Below are positions 41,114 to 49,666 of a stretch of DNA of 64,000 bases, in pieces (the stretch's first letter is position 1; every line of letters starts with the position of its first letter). Location of the stretch: positions 248,001-312,000 of the forward strand of contig JBEKPS010000002.1 of the NCBI GenBank assembly GCA_049520515.1, given 5' to 3'. Below the pieces are notes generated by a model that was not told the origin of the DNA, ran no database searches, and worked only from the letters and a program-made list of their open reading frames with translations. Source of the stretch: JAFAMS01 sp049520515. Lineage in GTDB: Bacteria; Vulcanimicrobiota; Vulcanimicrobiia; Vulcanimicrobiales; Vulcanimicrobiaceae. The position numbers and the translations under genes are program-made.

Positions 41114-43545
41114 CCCGGCGTCTCCGGGTGCGTCAGCGAGAAGATGCGGCTCGGTGTCAAAGGAAGCACAACGTTGTCAACGTCCAGCGCGTCCGCAACG
41201 GCATTCGCGATCGCCACGGGAACGCTCATCGCGTTTCCCTCGCCGACGCCCTTTGCTCCAAGCGGGGTAAAGGGCGATTTGACGTCGACATGATCGATCG
41301 AAAGGGGCGGGATTTCGGTAGCCGACGGGATGGTGTAGTCGGCAAGAGTCCCGCTGCGCGGGCCACCGTCTTCATCGTAGACGAGCTCTTCGAAAAGCGC
41401 GCCGCCCAAACCGTGAGCAAAACCCCCACGGATCTGACCTTCGACGATCTTTGGATGTAAGACCGCTCCGCAATCGTGCACCGTAACATACGAGCGGACG
41501 TCGACTCGCGATGTATTAGGGTCGATCTCCACGTAGCAGACGTCGGAAATAAAGCCGTAAACGGCGGAAGAATTGACACGATCGTTCGCATCCGGCGGCG
41601 CGAGCACGTCGATCGAGAAATGCGCCGTCTCGTAAATTCCGGGCTCCATTCCGGTTGGAAGGCCAAGAGGATGCCAATGTGCCGTGCCGGCGAGCCGCTT
41701 GAGTGACGTGCTGCGGCTGCCGTCGAGCGTGTACGCTGCCGCTTCCGCAAGTACGATATCCTCTGCGGCGACGTCGAATTGATGCGCGGCGATTGCGCGA
41801 AGTTTGCGACCAACCCTTCGCGCGGCGTCGCGAATCGCGACGGTTGCCACGGGCGCAAAGCGGCTGGAATACGATCCCGAAGCGATCGACCACGCCGAGG
41901 TTCGGGTGTCCATTTCAGCCACGACGTCGACCGCGTCGGGCGTCACGCCGAGCTCTTCGGCAACGATCTGCGCCGCAACGGTCGCGTGTCCTTGGCCTTG
42001 CGGCGTCGTTGAGAGTCGTACCGTAATCGAACCGAGCGGGTCGATTGCGACCGTGGCGGCCTCCGTGCAACCTGATTTCGGCAGCGATCGTTCGCGAAGT
42101 TCGCGCGGTAGTGCAACGGAGATATAGCCCATGTTCGAGCCGGACGGCTCGACGACGCATGCAATTCCGATTCCCGATTTGCGACCTTCGGCGCGCGCGC
42201 GTGCGCGTCGCGCAATCAAGGCGTCGTATCCGGCGAGCTCGAGCGCGCGCTCGAACGCCGCGCCGTAGTCACCGCTGTCATAGATCGAGCCGGCCGGTGC
42301 ATGGTACGGAAATTCGTCCTTTCGAATCAAGTTTTGCCGCACGACGTCGGCGTGATCGAGGTGGAGCTCTCCAGCCACGAGTGCGACCAAGCGTTCGAGG
42401 GTGAAATATTGCTCTTGTCCGCCGTAACCGCGATTAAGACCGGTCGGCAACTTGTTTGTCGTTACCAGGCGATTTCGGATTCCGACGACGGGAATGCGAT
42501 AGGCTCCCGTCACCGTGCCGTGCATGCGGTAGAGACATGCGGGCTCGGGTGCGCGCACGTAGGCACCGACATTATCGACTTGATCGAGACGAAGCCCGAG
42601 AATCGTTCCGTCTCGCAGCACCGCGGCTTGCGCCCATGTGACTCGATCGGTCGAGCTCGATGCGGCGATCAGATGTTCCAAACGGTCTTCGATCCATTTC
42701 ACCGCAACGCCGCAAAGTTTGCTCGCGAGCGAAATCAAGACGATATACGGGTAGACGTGGGCTTTGATTCCGAACGAGCCGCCGATGTCGGGCGGAACGA
42801 TGATCCGCAAACGATGACTTGGTACGCCGAGCGCCCCGGCCATGACGGCCTGCAAGACGAACGGGCCATGGAAGTTAGCATGCACGACGTACGTATCGCT
42901 ACCGCGCTCGTGTTTTGCGATCACGCCGTACGTTTCGATCGGCGTCGAGGCGTATTTGGGGAAATCAAAGCGTGCGCGGATCACGTGTTCGGCGTTGGCA
43001 AATGCGCCGTCGACGTCTCCGTAGGTGAATGCGCGGTCGTGAACGACGTTCGATCCGACGTTCTCGTGCAATGCCGGGCCGCGCTCCAGCGCATCGTCGA
43101 TCGATACGACTGCCTCCAAAGGCTCATATGCGACGTCAATCAGCTCGAGTGCATCCTCGGCGACGTACCGGTCCCGCGCGACGACGACCGCAACCGGCTC
43201 GCCGACGTAACGAACTTTGTCGATCGCGCAGGGATAAAAAATCGGCTGCGTTTCGATCCCAACGGCGAATGGTTTGCACGCAGCTGCGACGTGCTGGCCG
43301 GTGACGACTCCGGCGACACCCTCGAGCGCGAGCGCCCGGCTGACGTCGATGCTTTTTATTCGTGCATGTGCGTACGGGCTGCGCAGGATCGCCGCGTGGT
43401 GGATGTTCGGGAAGGGCTCGAGATCATCGATGAAGCGTCCCTCGCCGGCCAGTAGCGCCGGATCCTCTTTGCGCAGCACCGGCTCCCCGATCCATCTTCG
43501 CGGTTTCGGAACTTTGCTTACGATCGTAGTCTCGGAATCTGCCAT
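41110..43545 (-). CDS. Molybdenum hydroxylase large subunit (xanthine/aldehyde oxidase family)
   Basis: 811 aa. 'RWIGEPVLRKEDPALLAGEGRF' style opening, central Mo-pterin domains, and the C-terminal 'GAKGVGEG' with the catalytic Glu. The loop that defines CO dehydrogenase types reads 'LNRGYGGQE', not the form I 'AYxCSFR' nor the usual form II 'AYRGAGR', so this is not an aerobic CO dehydrogenase. It should hydroxylate an aldehyde or N-heterocycle. Starts 2 nt after the permease stop, so it belongs to the importer operon. Confidence 0.92.
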   Translation of the reverse strand: MADSETTIVSKVPKPRRWIGEPVLRKEDPALLAGEGRFIDDLEPFPNIHHAAILRSPYAHARIKSIDVSRALALEGVAGVVTGQHVAAACKPFAVGIETQPIFYPCAIDKVRYVGEPVAVVVARDRYVAEDALELIDVAYEPLEAVVSIDDALERGPALHENVGSNVVHDRAFTYGDVDGAFANAEHVIRARFDFPKYASTPIETYGVIAKHERGSDTYVVHANFHGPFVLQAVMAGALGVPSHRLRIIVPPDIGGSFGIKAHVYPYIVLISLASKLCGVAVKWIEDRLEHLIAASSSTDRVTWAQAAVLRDGTILGLRLDQVDNVGAYVRAPEPACLYRMHGTVTGAYRIPVVGIRNRLVTTNKLPTGLNRGYGGQEQYFTLERLVALVAGELHLDHADVVRQNLIRKDEFPYHAPAGSIYDSGDYGAAFERALELAGYDALIARRARARAEGRKSGIGIACVVEPSGSNMGYISVALPRELRERSLPKSGCTEAATVAIDPLGSITVRLSTTPQGQGHATVAAQIVAEELGVTPDAVDVVAEMDTRTSAWSIASGSYSSRFAPVATVAIRDAARRVGRKLRAIAAHQFDVAAEDIVLAEAAAYTLDGSRSTSLKRLAGTAHWHPLGLPTGMEPGIYETAHFSIDVLAPPDANDRVNSSAVYGFISDVCYVEIDPNTSRVDVRSYVTVHDCGAVLHPKIVEGQIRGGFAHGLGGALFEELVYDEDGGPRSGTLADYTIPSATEIPPLSIDHVDVKSPFTPLGAKGVGEGNAMSVPVAIANAVADALDVDNVVLPLTPSRIFSLTHPETPG

Positions 43546-43547
43546 GG

Positions 43548-44192
43548 TCAGGCGCGCGTCTCGAGCCGCTGTCCGGCTTTTCCGATCGTGTAGTTTACGA
43601 CGAAATACATTGCGGCAACCAGAGCGAAGACCGGCAGCGGTTTGAACGGCGGCGCTGCGTAGACGATCTGTGCGCGGCCGAGCAGCTCGGGGATTGTAAT
43701 GACTGCCGTCAGCGACGTATCTTTGAGCAGCGATACGAACTGCGCGACGAGCGCCGGCATCATGTTGCGCAGAGCGATCGGCAAGACGATCTTTTGCATG
43801 ATCGTCGATCCGCGCAGACCTTGCGATTCCGCGGCTTCGACGATGCCGGTCGGGACGGCGAGGATTCCGGCGCGGACGATTTCCGCCACGAGCGATGCCG
43901 AAAAGAGCGACATTGCGATCACGCCCGCCGTGAACGGCGAGAATTTGATTCCGAGCGAGTGCGGAACGGCAAAGTAGACAAACACGATGACGAGGAGCAT
44001 CGGGAGTGCGCGCATCCCTTCGATGTAAATCGTCGCCGGCCACCGCAGCCATGGATTTTTGCCAATACGGGCTAGCGCAAGGAGGATACCGAGCACGAAG
44101 GCGGTTGCAATCGCGCAAAGCGCGAGCTTGATGGTAACGCCAAGTCCGCCCAGGAGAAAAATCAGCGTGGGTGCGTTGAAAAGCCAGCTCAT
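43548..44192 (-). CDS. Polar amino acid-type ABC transporter permease (second)
   Basis: 214 aa HisM/GltK-type permease with about five membrane segments and the EAA loop ('EAAESQGLRGSTIMQKIVLP'), which contacts the ATPase. Pairs with the permease encoded just upstream (4-nt overlap). Together they form the membrane channel of an importer for an amino-acid-like solute. Confidence 0.92.
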   Translation of the reverse strand: MSWLFNAPTLIFLLGGLGVTIKLALCAIATAFVLGILLALARIGKNPWLRWPATIYIEGMRALPMLLVIVFVYFAVPHSLGIKFSPFTAGVIAMSLFSASLVAEIVRAGILAVPTGIVEAAESQGLRGSTIMQKIVLPIALRNMMPALVAQFVSLLKDTSLTAVITIPELLGRAQIVYAAPPFKPLPVFALVAAMYFVVNYTIGKAGQRLETRA

Positions 44193-44854
44193 CCGACGTG
44201 CACCGACGCGATCTTCATCCGGCGCTCTAAGCGGTTAACGGCATACGCCGAAGGTAGTGTCAGGCAGAGATACAAGATCGCGGCGGCTGCGTAGGCGGTG
44301 CTGTACTGAAACGTCTGCGAACCGATCGAATCGGCGCTGTGCAAAACGTCGTAGACGGCAATCGTGCTGACGAGCGAGCTGTTCTTGATGAGATTGAGCG
44401 TTTGGTTGCCCAGCGGTGGTATCACGGCGCGGATCGCTTGCGGCAAGATGACAAGCCGCATCACAAGCATGTAGCTCAACCCCGACGCCAGTGCGGCCTC
44501 CATCTGCCCACGATGGACAGCGAGGATTCCGCCGCGGATCGTTTCGGCGATGAAGGCTGCCGTGTAAATGCCTAAGGCCAGGAAGCCGCACTCGAACGCC
44601 GAGAACCGGATCCCGATCGACGGCAGTCCGAAGTAAAAGAAGAAGATCTGTACGAGCAAGGGGACATTTCGAACGAACTCGACATAGGCTGTTCCCACCG
44701 CTTGCAGCGCGCGGCTCGGCGCTACGCGCAGCGTTGCGACGATCGTTCCCAGCGTGAACGCGAGAAGCAATGCGCACGCGGAAACCTCGATCGTAACTCG
44801 GAGGCCGGCGAGTAACGGCCTCCAGTTATCGAGGAGCAGTCCCCAGTCGACCAC
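44189..44854 (-). CDS. Polar amino acid-type ABC transporter permease (first)
   Basis: 221 aa, HisQ/GltJ-type: 'YVEFVRNVPLLVQIFFFYFGLP' is the classic opening of the family, and the EAA loop is 'MEAALASGLSYMLVMRLVILP'. Five membrane segments. Lies 9 nt after the substrate-binding protein gene. Confidence 0.92.
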   Translation of the reverse strand: MVDWGLLLDNWRPLLAGLRVTIEVSACALLLAFTLGTIVATLRVAPSRALQAVGTAYVEFVRNVPLLVQIFFFYFGLPSIGIRFSAFECGFLALGIYTAAFIAETIRGGILAVHRGQMEAALASGLSYMLVMRLVILPQAIRAVIPPLGNQTLNLIKNSSLVSTIAVYDVLHSADSIGSQTFQYSTAYAAAAILYLCLTLPSAYAVNRLERRMKIASVHVG

Positions 44855-44863
44855 GGAGAAAGT

Positions 44864-45727
44864 CTACTTACGCGCGGGTTGGTTTGCGAACTCGTCCCCA
44901 GCCTTTTCCGCCGCCATCCCATACCACGTTTTCCAATTCGCGGGCAGCGGCTCGTTCAGCCATTTTTGATGGATCTTGTTAAACGTTCCGTCGTTACCGA
45001 TCGAGACGAGCGCATCGTTAACAGCTTTCAGGAGCGTATCGTTGCCTTTCGCGATGCCGATCCCGTACGGCTCGAACGTAAAGAGGCCGCCGACCATCTT
45101 GAAATCTTTCGGATCCTGATTCCGGAAACCGACGAGGATGGTGTTATCGGTCGTGATCGCGTCGGTGCGGCCGTCGAGCAGGGCCTGATAGCACGGCGTG
45201 TATCCGTCGAAGGTCTGTACGTCGGCCGTGGGGACCAGCTTGTGAATCGTCTGTTCCGGCGTCGAGCCTTTTGCGGTGCAGACCGTCTTGCCGGCGAGAT
45301 CTTGGTAGCTCTTGATCGTCGAATTCGTGCGGACCAGCAGTGATTGGCCGGCCGAGTAATACACGTTCGAGAATGCGATCTGCTTGAGGCGGTCGGGTGT
45401 GATCGTCGCGGTGGCGATGAACATGTCGATATCGCCGTTTTGTACGAGCGGAATGCGATTCGACGAGATGACTTGCGTGAATTGCACTTTACCGGGATCG
45501 CCCATGATGCGCTTTGTGATTTCGTGCGCGAGGTCGATCTCGAAACCCGTCGGTTCACTCTCGCCGGCCTTGAGATAACCGAACCCGGGGTTGTCGTATT
45601 TGACGCCGATCTTGAGCGAGCCGCGTGCCTTGACAGCCGCGAGCGAGCTATCTGCGAATGCGCCAACCGGAATCAGCGTTGCAGCAGCGGCGCTTCCGGC
45701 GAGAGCAAGATACGTTCTTCGGTTCAT
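44864..45727 (-). CDS. ABC transporter periplasmic substrate-binding protein (amino acid, cluster 3)
   Basis: 287 aa. Signal peptide (about 1-25), then the SBP_bac_3 fold: 'LKIGVKYDNPGFGYL', 'PTGFEIDLAHEI', 'FTQVISSNRIPLVQNGDIDMFIATATITPDR' (quoted in part). It resembles glutamate/aspartate-binding proteins, but ligand residues cannot be assigned with certainty, and the catabolic genes in the operon suggest a less usual ligand. AAGGAG site 6-7 nt before the ATG. Confidence 0.9.
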   Translation of the reverse strand: MNRRTYLALAGSAAAATLIPVGAFADSSLAAVKARGSLKIGVKYDNPGFGYLKAGESEPTGFEIDLAHEITKRIMGDPGKVQFTQVISSNRIPLVQNGDIDMFIATATITPDRLKQIAFSNVYYSAGQSLLVRTNSTIKSYQDLAGKTVCTAKGSTPEQTIHKLVPTADVQTFDGYTPCYQALLDGRTDAITTDNTILVGFRNQDPKDFKMVGGLFTFEPYGIGIAKGNDTLLKAVNDALVSIGNDGTFNKIHQKWLNEPLPANWKTWYGMAAEKAGDEFANQPARK

Positions 45728-45736
45728 GCTGACTCC

Positions 45737-46477
45737 TTATACGTGGTGTGCAAGAATTTTGGAAAGAAATGTCTTGGTGCGTTCGTTCTCGGGATTCGTG
45801 AAGAAGTGCTCGGGCGTGCCGGACTCGACGATTCGTCCGCCATCCATGAAGATCATGCGGTGCCCGACACTCCGCGCGAAGCCCATCTCATGCGTCACCA
45901 CGACCATCGTGATCCCGGTTGTGGCAAGCGATGCCATGACGTCGAGTACTTCCTTGATCATTTCCGGATCGAGCGCGCTGGTCGGTTCGTCGAAGAGCAA
46001 AATCTTCGGCTGCATTGCAAGTGCTCGCGCGATCGCGACGCGCTGCTGTTGGCCGCCGGACAGTTGCGCCGGGTACGCGTCTTCCTTGTCGGTCAAACCG
46101 ACACGGGCGAGAATCTCGCGTCCGGCACGTTCCGCATCCGTTCGCGTTACGCGTCGCACGTTTATAGGCGCAAGCGTGACGTTCTGGAGCGCCGTCATGT
46201 GCGGATAGAGGTGAAAACCTTGAAAGACCATGCCCACCTCGGCACGGACCGCGCCGATGTCGGTGCTCTTGTCGCTGACGTCCGTACCGTCGACGATGAG
46301 CTTTCCCGACTGGATCGGCTCAAGACGATTGATCGACCGGATCAACGTGCTCTTCCCGGAGCCTGAGGGCCCAATAACGCAGACGACCTCTCCCTTGTCG
46401 ATGGCAAGGTCGATGTCGATCAGAACGTGAGCTTGTCCGAACCACTTGTTGACGCGGACAAATTCGATGATGGGCAA
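45737..46477 (-). CDS. Amino acid ABC transporter ATP-binding protein
   Basis: 246 aa: Walker A 'GPSGSGKST', Q-loop 'VGMVFQGFHLYPH', signature 'LSGGQQQRVAIARAL', Walker B 'LLFDEPTSALDPE', H-switch 'VVTHEMGFA'. First gene of the nine-gene operon. Starts with TTG at 46477, fixed by a GGAGGA site 8 nt upstream; no ATG fits the conserved N-terminus. Confidence 0.95.
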   Translation of the reverse strand: MPIIEFVRVNKWFGQAHVLIDIDLAIDKGEVVCVIGPSGSGKSTLIRSINRLEPIQSGKLIVDGTDVSDKSTDIGAVRAEVGMVFQGFHLYPHMTALQNVTLAPINVRRVTRTDAERAGREILARVGLTDKEDAYPAQLSGGQQQRVAIARALAMQPKILLFDEPTSALDPEMIKEVLDVMASLATTGITMVVVTHEMGFARSVGHRMIFMDGGRIVESGTPEHFFTNPENERTKTFLSKILAHHV

Positions 46478-46485
46478 AGGCTGCG

Positions 46486-46491
46486 TCCTCC
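46486..46491 (-). promoter_or_regulatory. Ribosome-binding site for the TTG-started ABC ATPase
   Basis: GGAGGA on the minus strand, 8 nt before the TTG at 46477. It decides the start of the importer operon's first gene. Confidence 0.65.
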
Positions 46492-46568
46492 ATTTTGGCG
46501 CTCAGATTTTGAGCCCGTGGGCCATTTGCAGGGATGCAATTGCGCAGGAATTGGGGAAACGCATCTTC

Positions 46569-47423
46569 GTGGACGTTGACGTTCTCTCGGCCGAGCAAGA
46601 TCTAAGCGCCGGTGGCCGGCTGCACGTTCGCGTCGGCTGCGAGTTCGAGATGACTGTTGGCGCACCGACGCCGGCTGTCCTGATGGTACAGCCCAAGCTG
46701 GAAGGCAGCGTGGCGATCGTCGAGGAGCACTGGGACGTCCAACCGGCGACGCCATTTCGAGAGGGCGTCGGTGCGCTCGGCAATCGCGTTCGGCGCCTCG
46801 TTCTCCCAGTCGGAGATTTCCGGTTTCGCTACGACGCGACCGTTACGACGTCGAGCGACGCCGATGCGACCGACCTGTCCGCGCAGCAAATCGACCCGCA
46901 CGAGCTTGCCGACGAGATGCTCATCTATCTGCTCCCGAGCCGCTATTGCCCGTCTGACGCGTTGCTCGACAAAGCATGGGAGATATTCGGCGGCGTCGAG
47001 CCGGGTTGGTCGCGCGTTCAAGCAATCTCGGATTGGGTGCACGACAACATCCGCTTTGACTACCTCTGCACCTCGACGACGAAGACGGCGACGGATACGT
47101 TCGAGTTGCGTGTCGGCGTGTGCCGGGACTTCACGCATCTTGCCGTCGCGTTCTGCCGCGCGCTGAACGTTCCGGCGCGTTACGTATTCGGATACCTTCC
47201 CGACATCGGTGTCGTCGTGGCGGATGCGCCGATGGATTTTTGTGCGTGGATGGAAGTGTATTTGTCCGGCCGCTGGTGGACGTTCGATCCGCGCAACAAT
47301 CAGCGCCGCATCGCGCATCTCGTGATCGGACGAGGACGCGACGCCGCGGACGTTCCGATGATCATGACATTCGGAACTCCGACGCTTACGAACATGATCG
47401 TTTGGGCCGATCAGGTTTTATGA
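46569..47423 (+). CDS. Transglutaminase-like protein with His-to-Cys change in the triad
   Basis: About 284 aa. N-terminal beta domain of bacterial transglutaminase-like proteins ('PTPAVLMVQPKLEG'), then the papain-like core: Cys185 in 'GVCRDFTHLA', and Asp240 in 'FDPRNN'. The triad His, normally in 'DFHAW', is Cys225 ('DFCAW'), so normal activity is unlikely unless the site is rearranged. Start uncertain: GTG 46569 is preferred, with TTG 46551 as an alternative. Tandem with a second, intact homologue (4-nt ATGA overlap). Confidence 0.82.
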   Translation: MDVDVLSAEQDLSAGGRLHVRVGCEFEMTVGAPTPAVLMVQPKLEGSVAIVEEHWDVQPATPFREGVGALGNRVRRLVLPVGDFRFRYDATVTTSSDADATDLSAQQIDPHELADEMLIYLLPSRYCPSDALLDKAWEIFGGVEPGWSRVQAISDWVHDNIRFDYLCTSTTKTATDTFELRVGVCRDFTHLAVAFCRALNVPARYVFGYLPDIGVVVADAPMDFCAWMEVYLSGRWWTFDPRNNQRRIAHLVIGRGRDAADVPMIMTFGTPTLTNMIVWADQVL

Positions 47424-48253
47424 TGGACGATTCAGCGGCTCAGTACGTCGTACAGCAGCGGTTCTCGTACGTCTACCCCGGTCCGATTAAGAATCTCCGC
47501 CATAGGTTGCTTGTCAGCCCACTCGATCGCGATGACGGTCAGCGGCGCCTACAGAGGCGCCTTCGCATTTCGCCGGACGTTCGCGCGGTCGACAGCACCG
47601 ACGCCTTCGGAAATGACGTCGTGGACTTCGATGCGAAACGCATCGAAGGCAGACTCGACATCGAATTCGAAAGTCTCGTCGAGCGCCGGAGCGGTTTCGA
47701 ATTTCGTCGCGTCGACCCACGCTGGCTCACGGACCCGCTTTTCCGCTCGCACACGGCGCTCACTTTTCCAAACGCGGCGATACGCTTAGCTGCGCTAAAA
47801 CTCAAGCGGCAGAGCGCAAATGATGCCGAGCTGGTCGCCTCGATCAACACGTTCGTCTTTGAGAGAATGGCGTATCACAAGGACGTGACGAGCGTGACGA
47901 CGACCGCCGCCCAAGCGTTTCGCTTGCGTGCCGGCGTTTGCCAGGATTACGCGCACATCGGCATCGCTCTAGCACGGGCGTGTGGTTTTGCCGCGCGGTA
48001 CGTCTCCGGGCACCTGCTCGGCGAAGGCGGGACTCACGCGTGGCTCGAGATCATTCTGCCTTTGGAAGACGGCGACGGTGCCGTGGCGTGGCCGTTCGAT
48101 CCAACGCACAATCGTCACGAGTCGCTCGACTATATCGCAGTCGCGATCGGTCGCGATTATCGGGACGTGGCTCCGACGTCCGGTACTTTTGAAGCTCCCT
48201 ACAACGGCGCGCTCACCTGCATGAAAGTCGTGCGTAGACTTCCCGCTGCGTGA
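47420..48253 (+). CDS. Transglutaminase-like cysteine protease/peptidase
   Basis: 277 aa paralogue of the preceding gene with a complete triad: Cys in 'GVCQDYAHI', His in 'GTHAWLEI', Asp in 'FDPTHN'. N-terminal beta domain with 'RFSYVYPGPIKNLRHRL'. Such proteins often act on peptides or amide bonds together with alpha-E and ATP-grasp proteins, none of which lies here. Starts ATGATG at 47420/47423 overlapping the first transglutaminase stop. Confidence 0.88.
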   Translation: MMDDSAAQYVVQQRFSYVYPGPIKNLRHRLLVSPLDRDDGQRRLQRRLRISPDVRAVDSTDAFGNDVVDFDAKRIEGRLDIEFESLVERRSGFEFRRVDPRWLTDPLFRSHTALTFPNAAIRLAALKLKRQSANDAELVASINTFVFERMAYHKDVTSVTTTAAQAFRLRAGVCQDYAHIGIALARACGFAARYVSGHLLGEGGTHAWLEIILPLEDGDGAVAWPFDPTHNRHESLDYIAVAIGRDYRDVAPTSGTFEAPYNGALTCMKVVRRLPAA

Positions 48254-48255
48254 CG

Positions 48256-48714
48256 ATGAACCCGGAGGTCGCGGCACTTTACGCACGTATCCCAAACATC
48301 GAGTGCCGCCAAAAATGCCAAGTATATTGCGGCGCGATCATTCAACTGGGCGCGTACGCGGAAGCGGAACGTCCCGGAATCGAATCCGCCTTGCACGACG
48401 CCGATATCGTTCGTCCTGCCGATGCGTCGCCGCTCGCCTGTCATGCGCTTGACGCGCAAGGACGTTGCACGATTTATGCGATGCGTCCCTCGATCTGTCG
48501 CTTTTTCGGCGTTGTGAAAGGAATGGAGTGCCCGCACGGTTGCCAGCCGGAACGCCTCCTCGCGCACGCTGAGATGACCGACATTCTCAACGCATTGGCC
48601 GCGATCGCTGGATCGGGGCGGTTTGCGAAAGCTAAGAAATCTTTGCCGAACGCGACTCCGGATGAACTCATCAAATACGTCGCGGAAACGCTGTCTTCCG
48701 AATCTAACGGCTGA
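48256..48714 (+). CDS. YkgJ-family cysteine-cluster protein
   Basis: 152 aa with the zinc/iron-chelating Cys pattern: 'CRQKCQVYCG' near the N-terminus, 'GRCTIYAMRPSICRFFGV' and 'ECPHGC'. The 'C.IY..RP..CR.F' core is diagnostic of YkgJ/FliB-like cysteine-cluster proteins of unclear function. A GTG at 48250 overlapping the transglutaminase stop is an equally possible start. Overlaps the convergent AraC gene by 11 bp. Confidence 0.8.
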   Translation: MNPEVAALYARIPNIECRQKCQVYCGAIIQLGAYAEAERPGIESALHDADIVRPADASPLACHALDAQGRCTIYAMRPSICRFFGVVKGMECPHGCQPERLLAHAEMTDILNALAAIAGSGRFAKAKKSLPNATPDELIKYVAETLSSESNG

Positions 48715-49507
48715 GGTTTCGGTATCTCCCCGGTGGAATGCCGACTTCGCGAGAGAACCAGCGCGTGAAATAAAAGCGGTCCCGTATGCCAACTCGAGAT
48801 CCGACTTCTCCGATCGTGAGTCCGCGCTCTTTGAGCAATTCCTGCGCTCGTCCGAGTCGCAACTGACTAAGATACTGGTGCGGCGTTACGCCGGTCGTGG
48901 CTTTGAATTGGCGCAGGCAGGTGAAGGGCGACACGTTGATGCTGGCCGCGATATCGCCGAGAGCGATGTCTTCGAATGCATGCTGTTCGATAAAGCGCTT
49001 CGCTCGCTGAATGCGCAGCGATCGCTGAGGCAGCCTGTTGCCGTCCAGAGAAGCGCGCGAGACATGGCCGAAAACCTCAAAGATGAACGAATCGAATTCG
49101 TCCGTGCTATCGATGGACAAGCAGCGTGACAGATCCGGCAGCCGTAAGCGACTAATCACCTGAGTGTCGAACATCGGCTCTTCCGGATCGAGTGCTCCGG
49201 TCCGTAGATAGGCAATGTAGCCCGGGTTTGCAGCGTTCTTGTCGTGCTTGCAGCCGAAATGCTGCCCCGGCGTTCCTGCGACGATCGTTTGCGAATCAAC
49301 CGTCACGCCGCCGCGTTTTCCGCGAAATTCCCACGAGCCGCTCAGCGTCTGTCCGATCATCGGCAGCGTAAACATTTTGTCGTCGACGCGCCGTGACGTA
49401 TGCATGGACGGTTCGTAACGATAGAGCACACAGAGCGGTGACCAGCGGATCGGCACGTGCGTTCCGCATCCAAGATCGACGGGCTTGGGGTCCAAGTGTG
49501 CGATCAT
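48704..49507 (-). CDS. AraC-family transcriptional regulator
   Basis: 267 aa. C-terminal double helix-turn-helix (about 165-262): 'ALGDIAASINVSPFTCLRQF' and 'TIGEVGSRVGIRDRFYFTRWF' followed by 'GIPPGRYR'. The N-terminal 150 residues form a cupin-like sensing domain ('AGTPGQHFGCKH'). Ligand and targets unknown; it is convergent to the transglutaminase block and could regulate it or itself. Confidence 0.92.
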   Translation of the reverse strand: MIAHLDPKPVDLGCGTHVPIRWSPLCVLYRYEPSMHTSRRVDDKMFTLPMIGQTLSGSWEFRGKRGGVTVDSQTIVAGTPGQHFGCKHDKNAANPGYIAYLRTGALDPEEPMFDTQVISRLRLPDLSRCLSIDSTDEFDSFIFEVFGHVSRASLDGNRLPQRSLRIQRAKRFIEQHAFEDIALGDIAASINVSPFTCLRQFKATTGVTPHQYLSQLRLGRAQELLKERGLTIGEVGSRVGIRDRFYFTRWFSREVGIPPGRYRNLSR

Positions 49508-49534
49508 ATTATGTACGCGCGGAAATCATTAGGA

Positions 49535-49571
49535 CGACACCGTTCGTTTTGCCTCCAGCACGGCGGTGTCG
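49535..49571. repeat. 8-bp inverted repeat between the PilZ and AraC genes
   Basis: CGACACCG (49535-49542) and CGGTGTCG (49564-49571), perfect, 21-nt loop. It lies between the end of the PilZ gene and the start of the AraC gene, both on the minus strand. No T-run, so operator or Rho-independent-like stem are both possible. The rest of 49508-49666 shows no clear gene. Confidence 0.35.
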
Positions 49572-49666
49572 CCCTATAGAACTTCGTCTCGCAGCGTTAG
49601 GGAGAGGGAATGAATACGGTAGCGTTACCCGGCTCGACCAAAAGACTTTTGGACGAAATTGACCAC

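Noticed and set aside
42301..43455. 384-codon plus-strand ORF opposite the molybdenum hydroxylase large subunit
   Set aside because: Antisense shadow with no motif.
41110..43545. Aerobic CO dehydrogenase (coxL) call for the large subunit
   Set aside because: The diagnostic active-site loop is RGYGGQE, not a form I (AYxCSFR) or standard form II (AYRGAGR) loop, and CoA genes share the operon.
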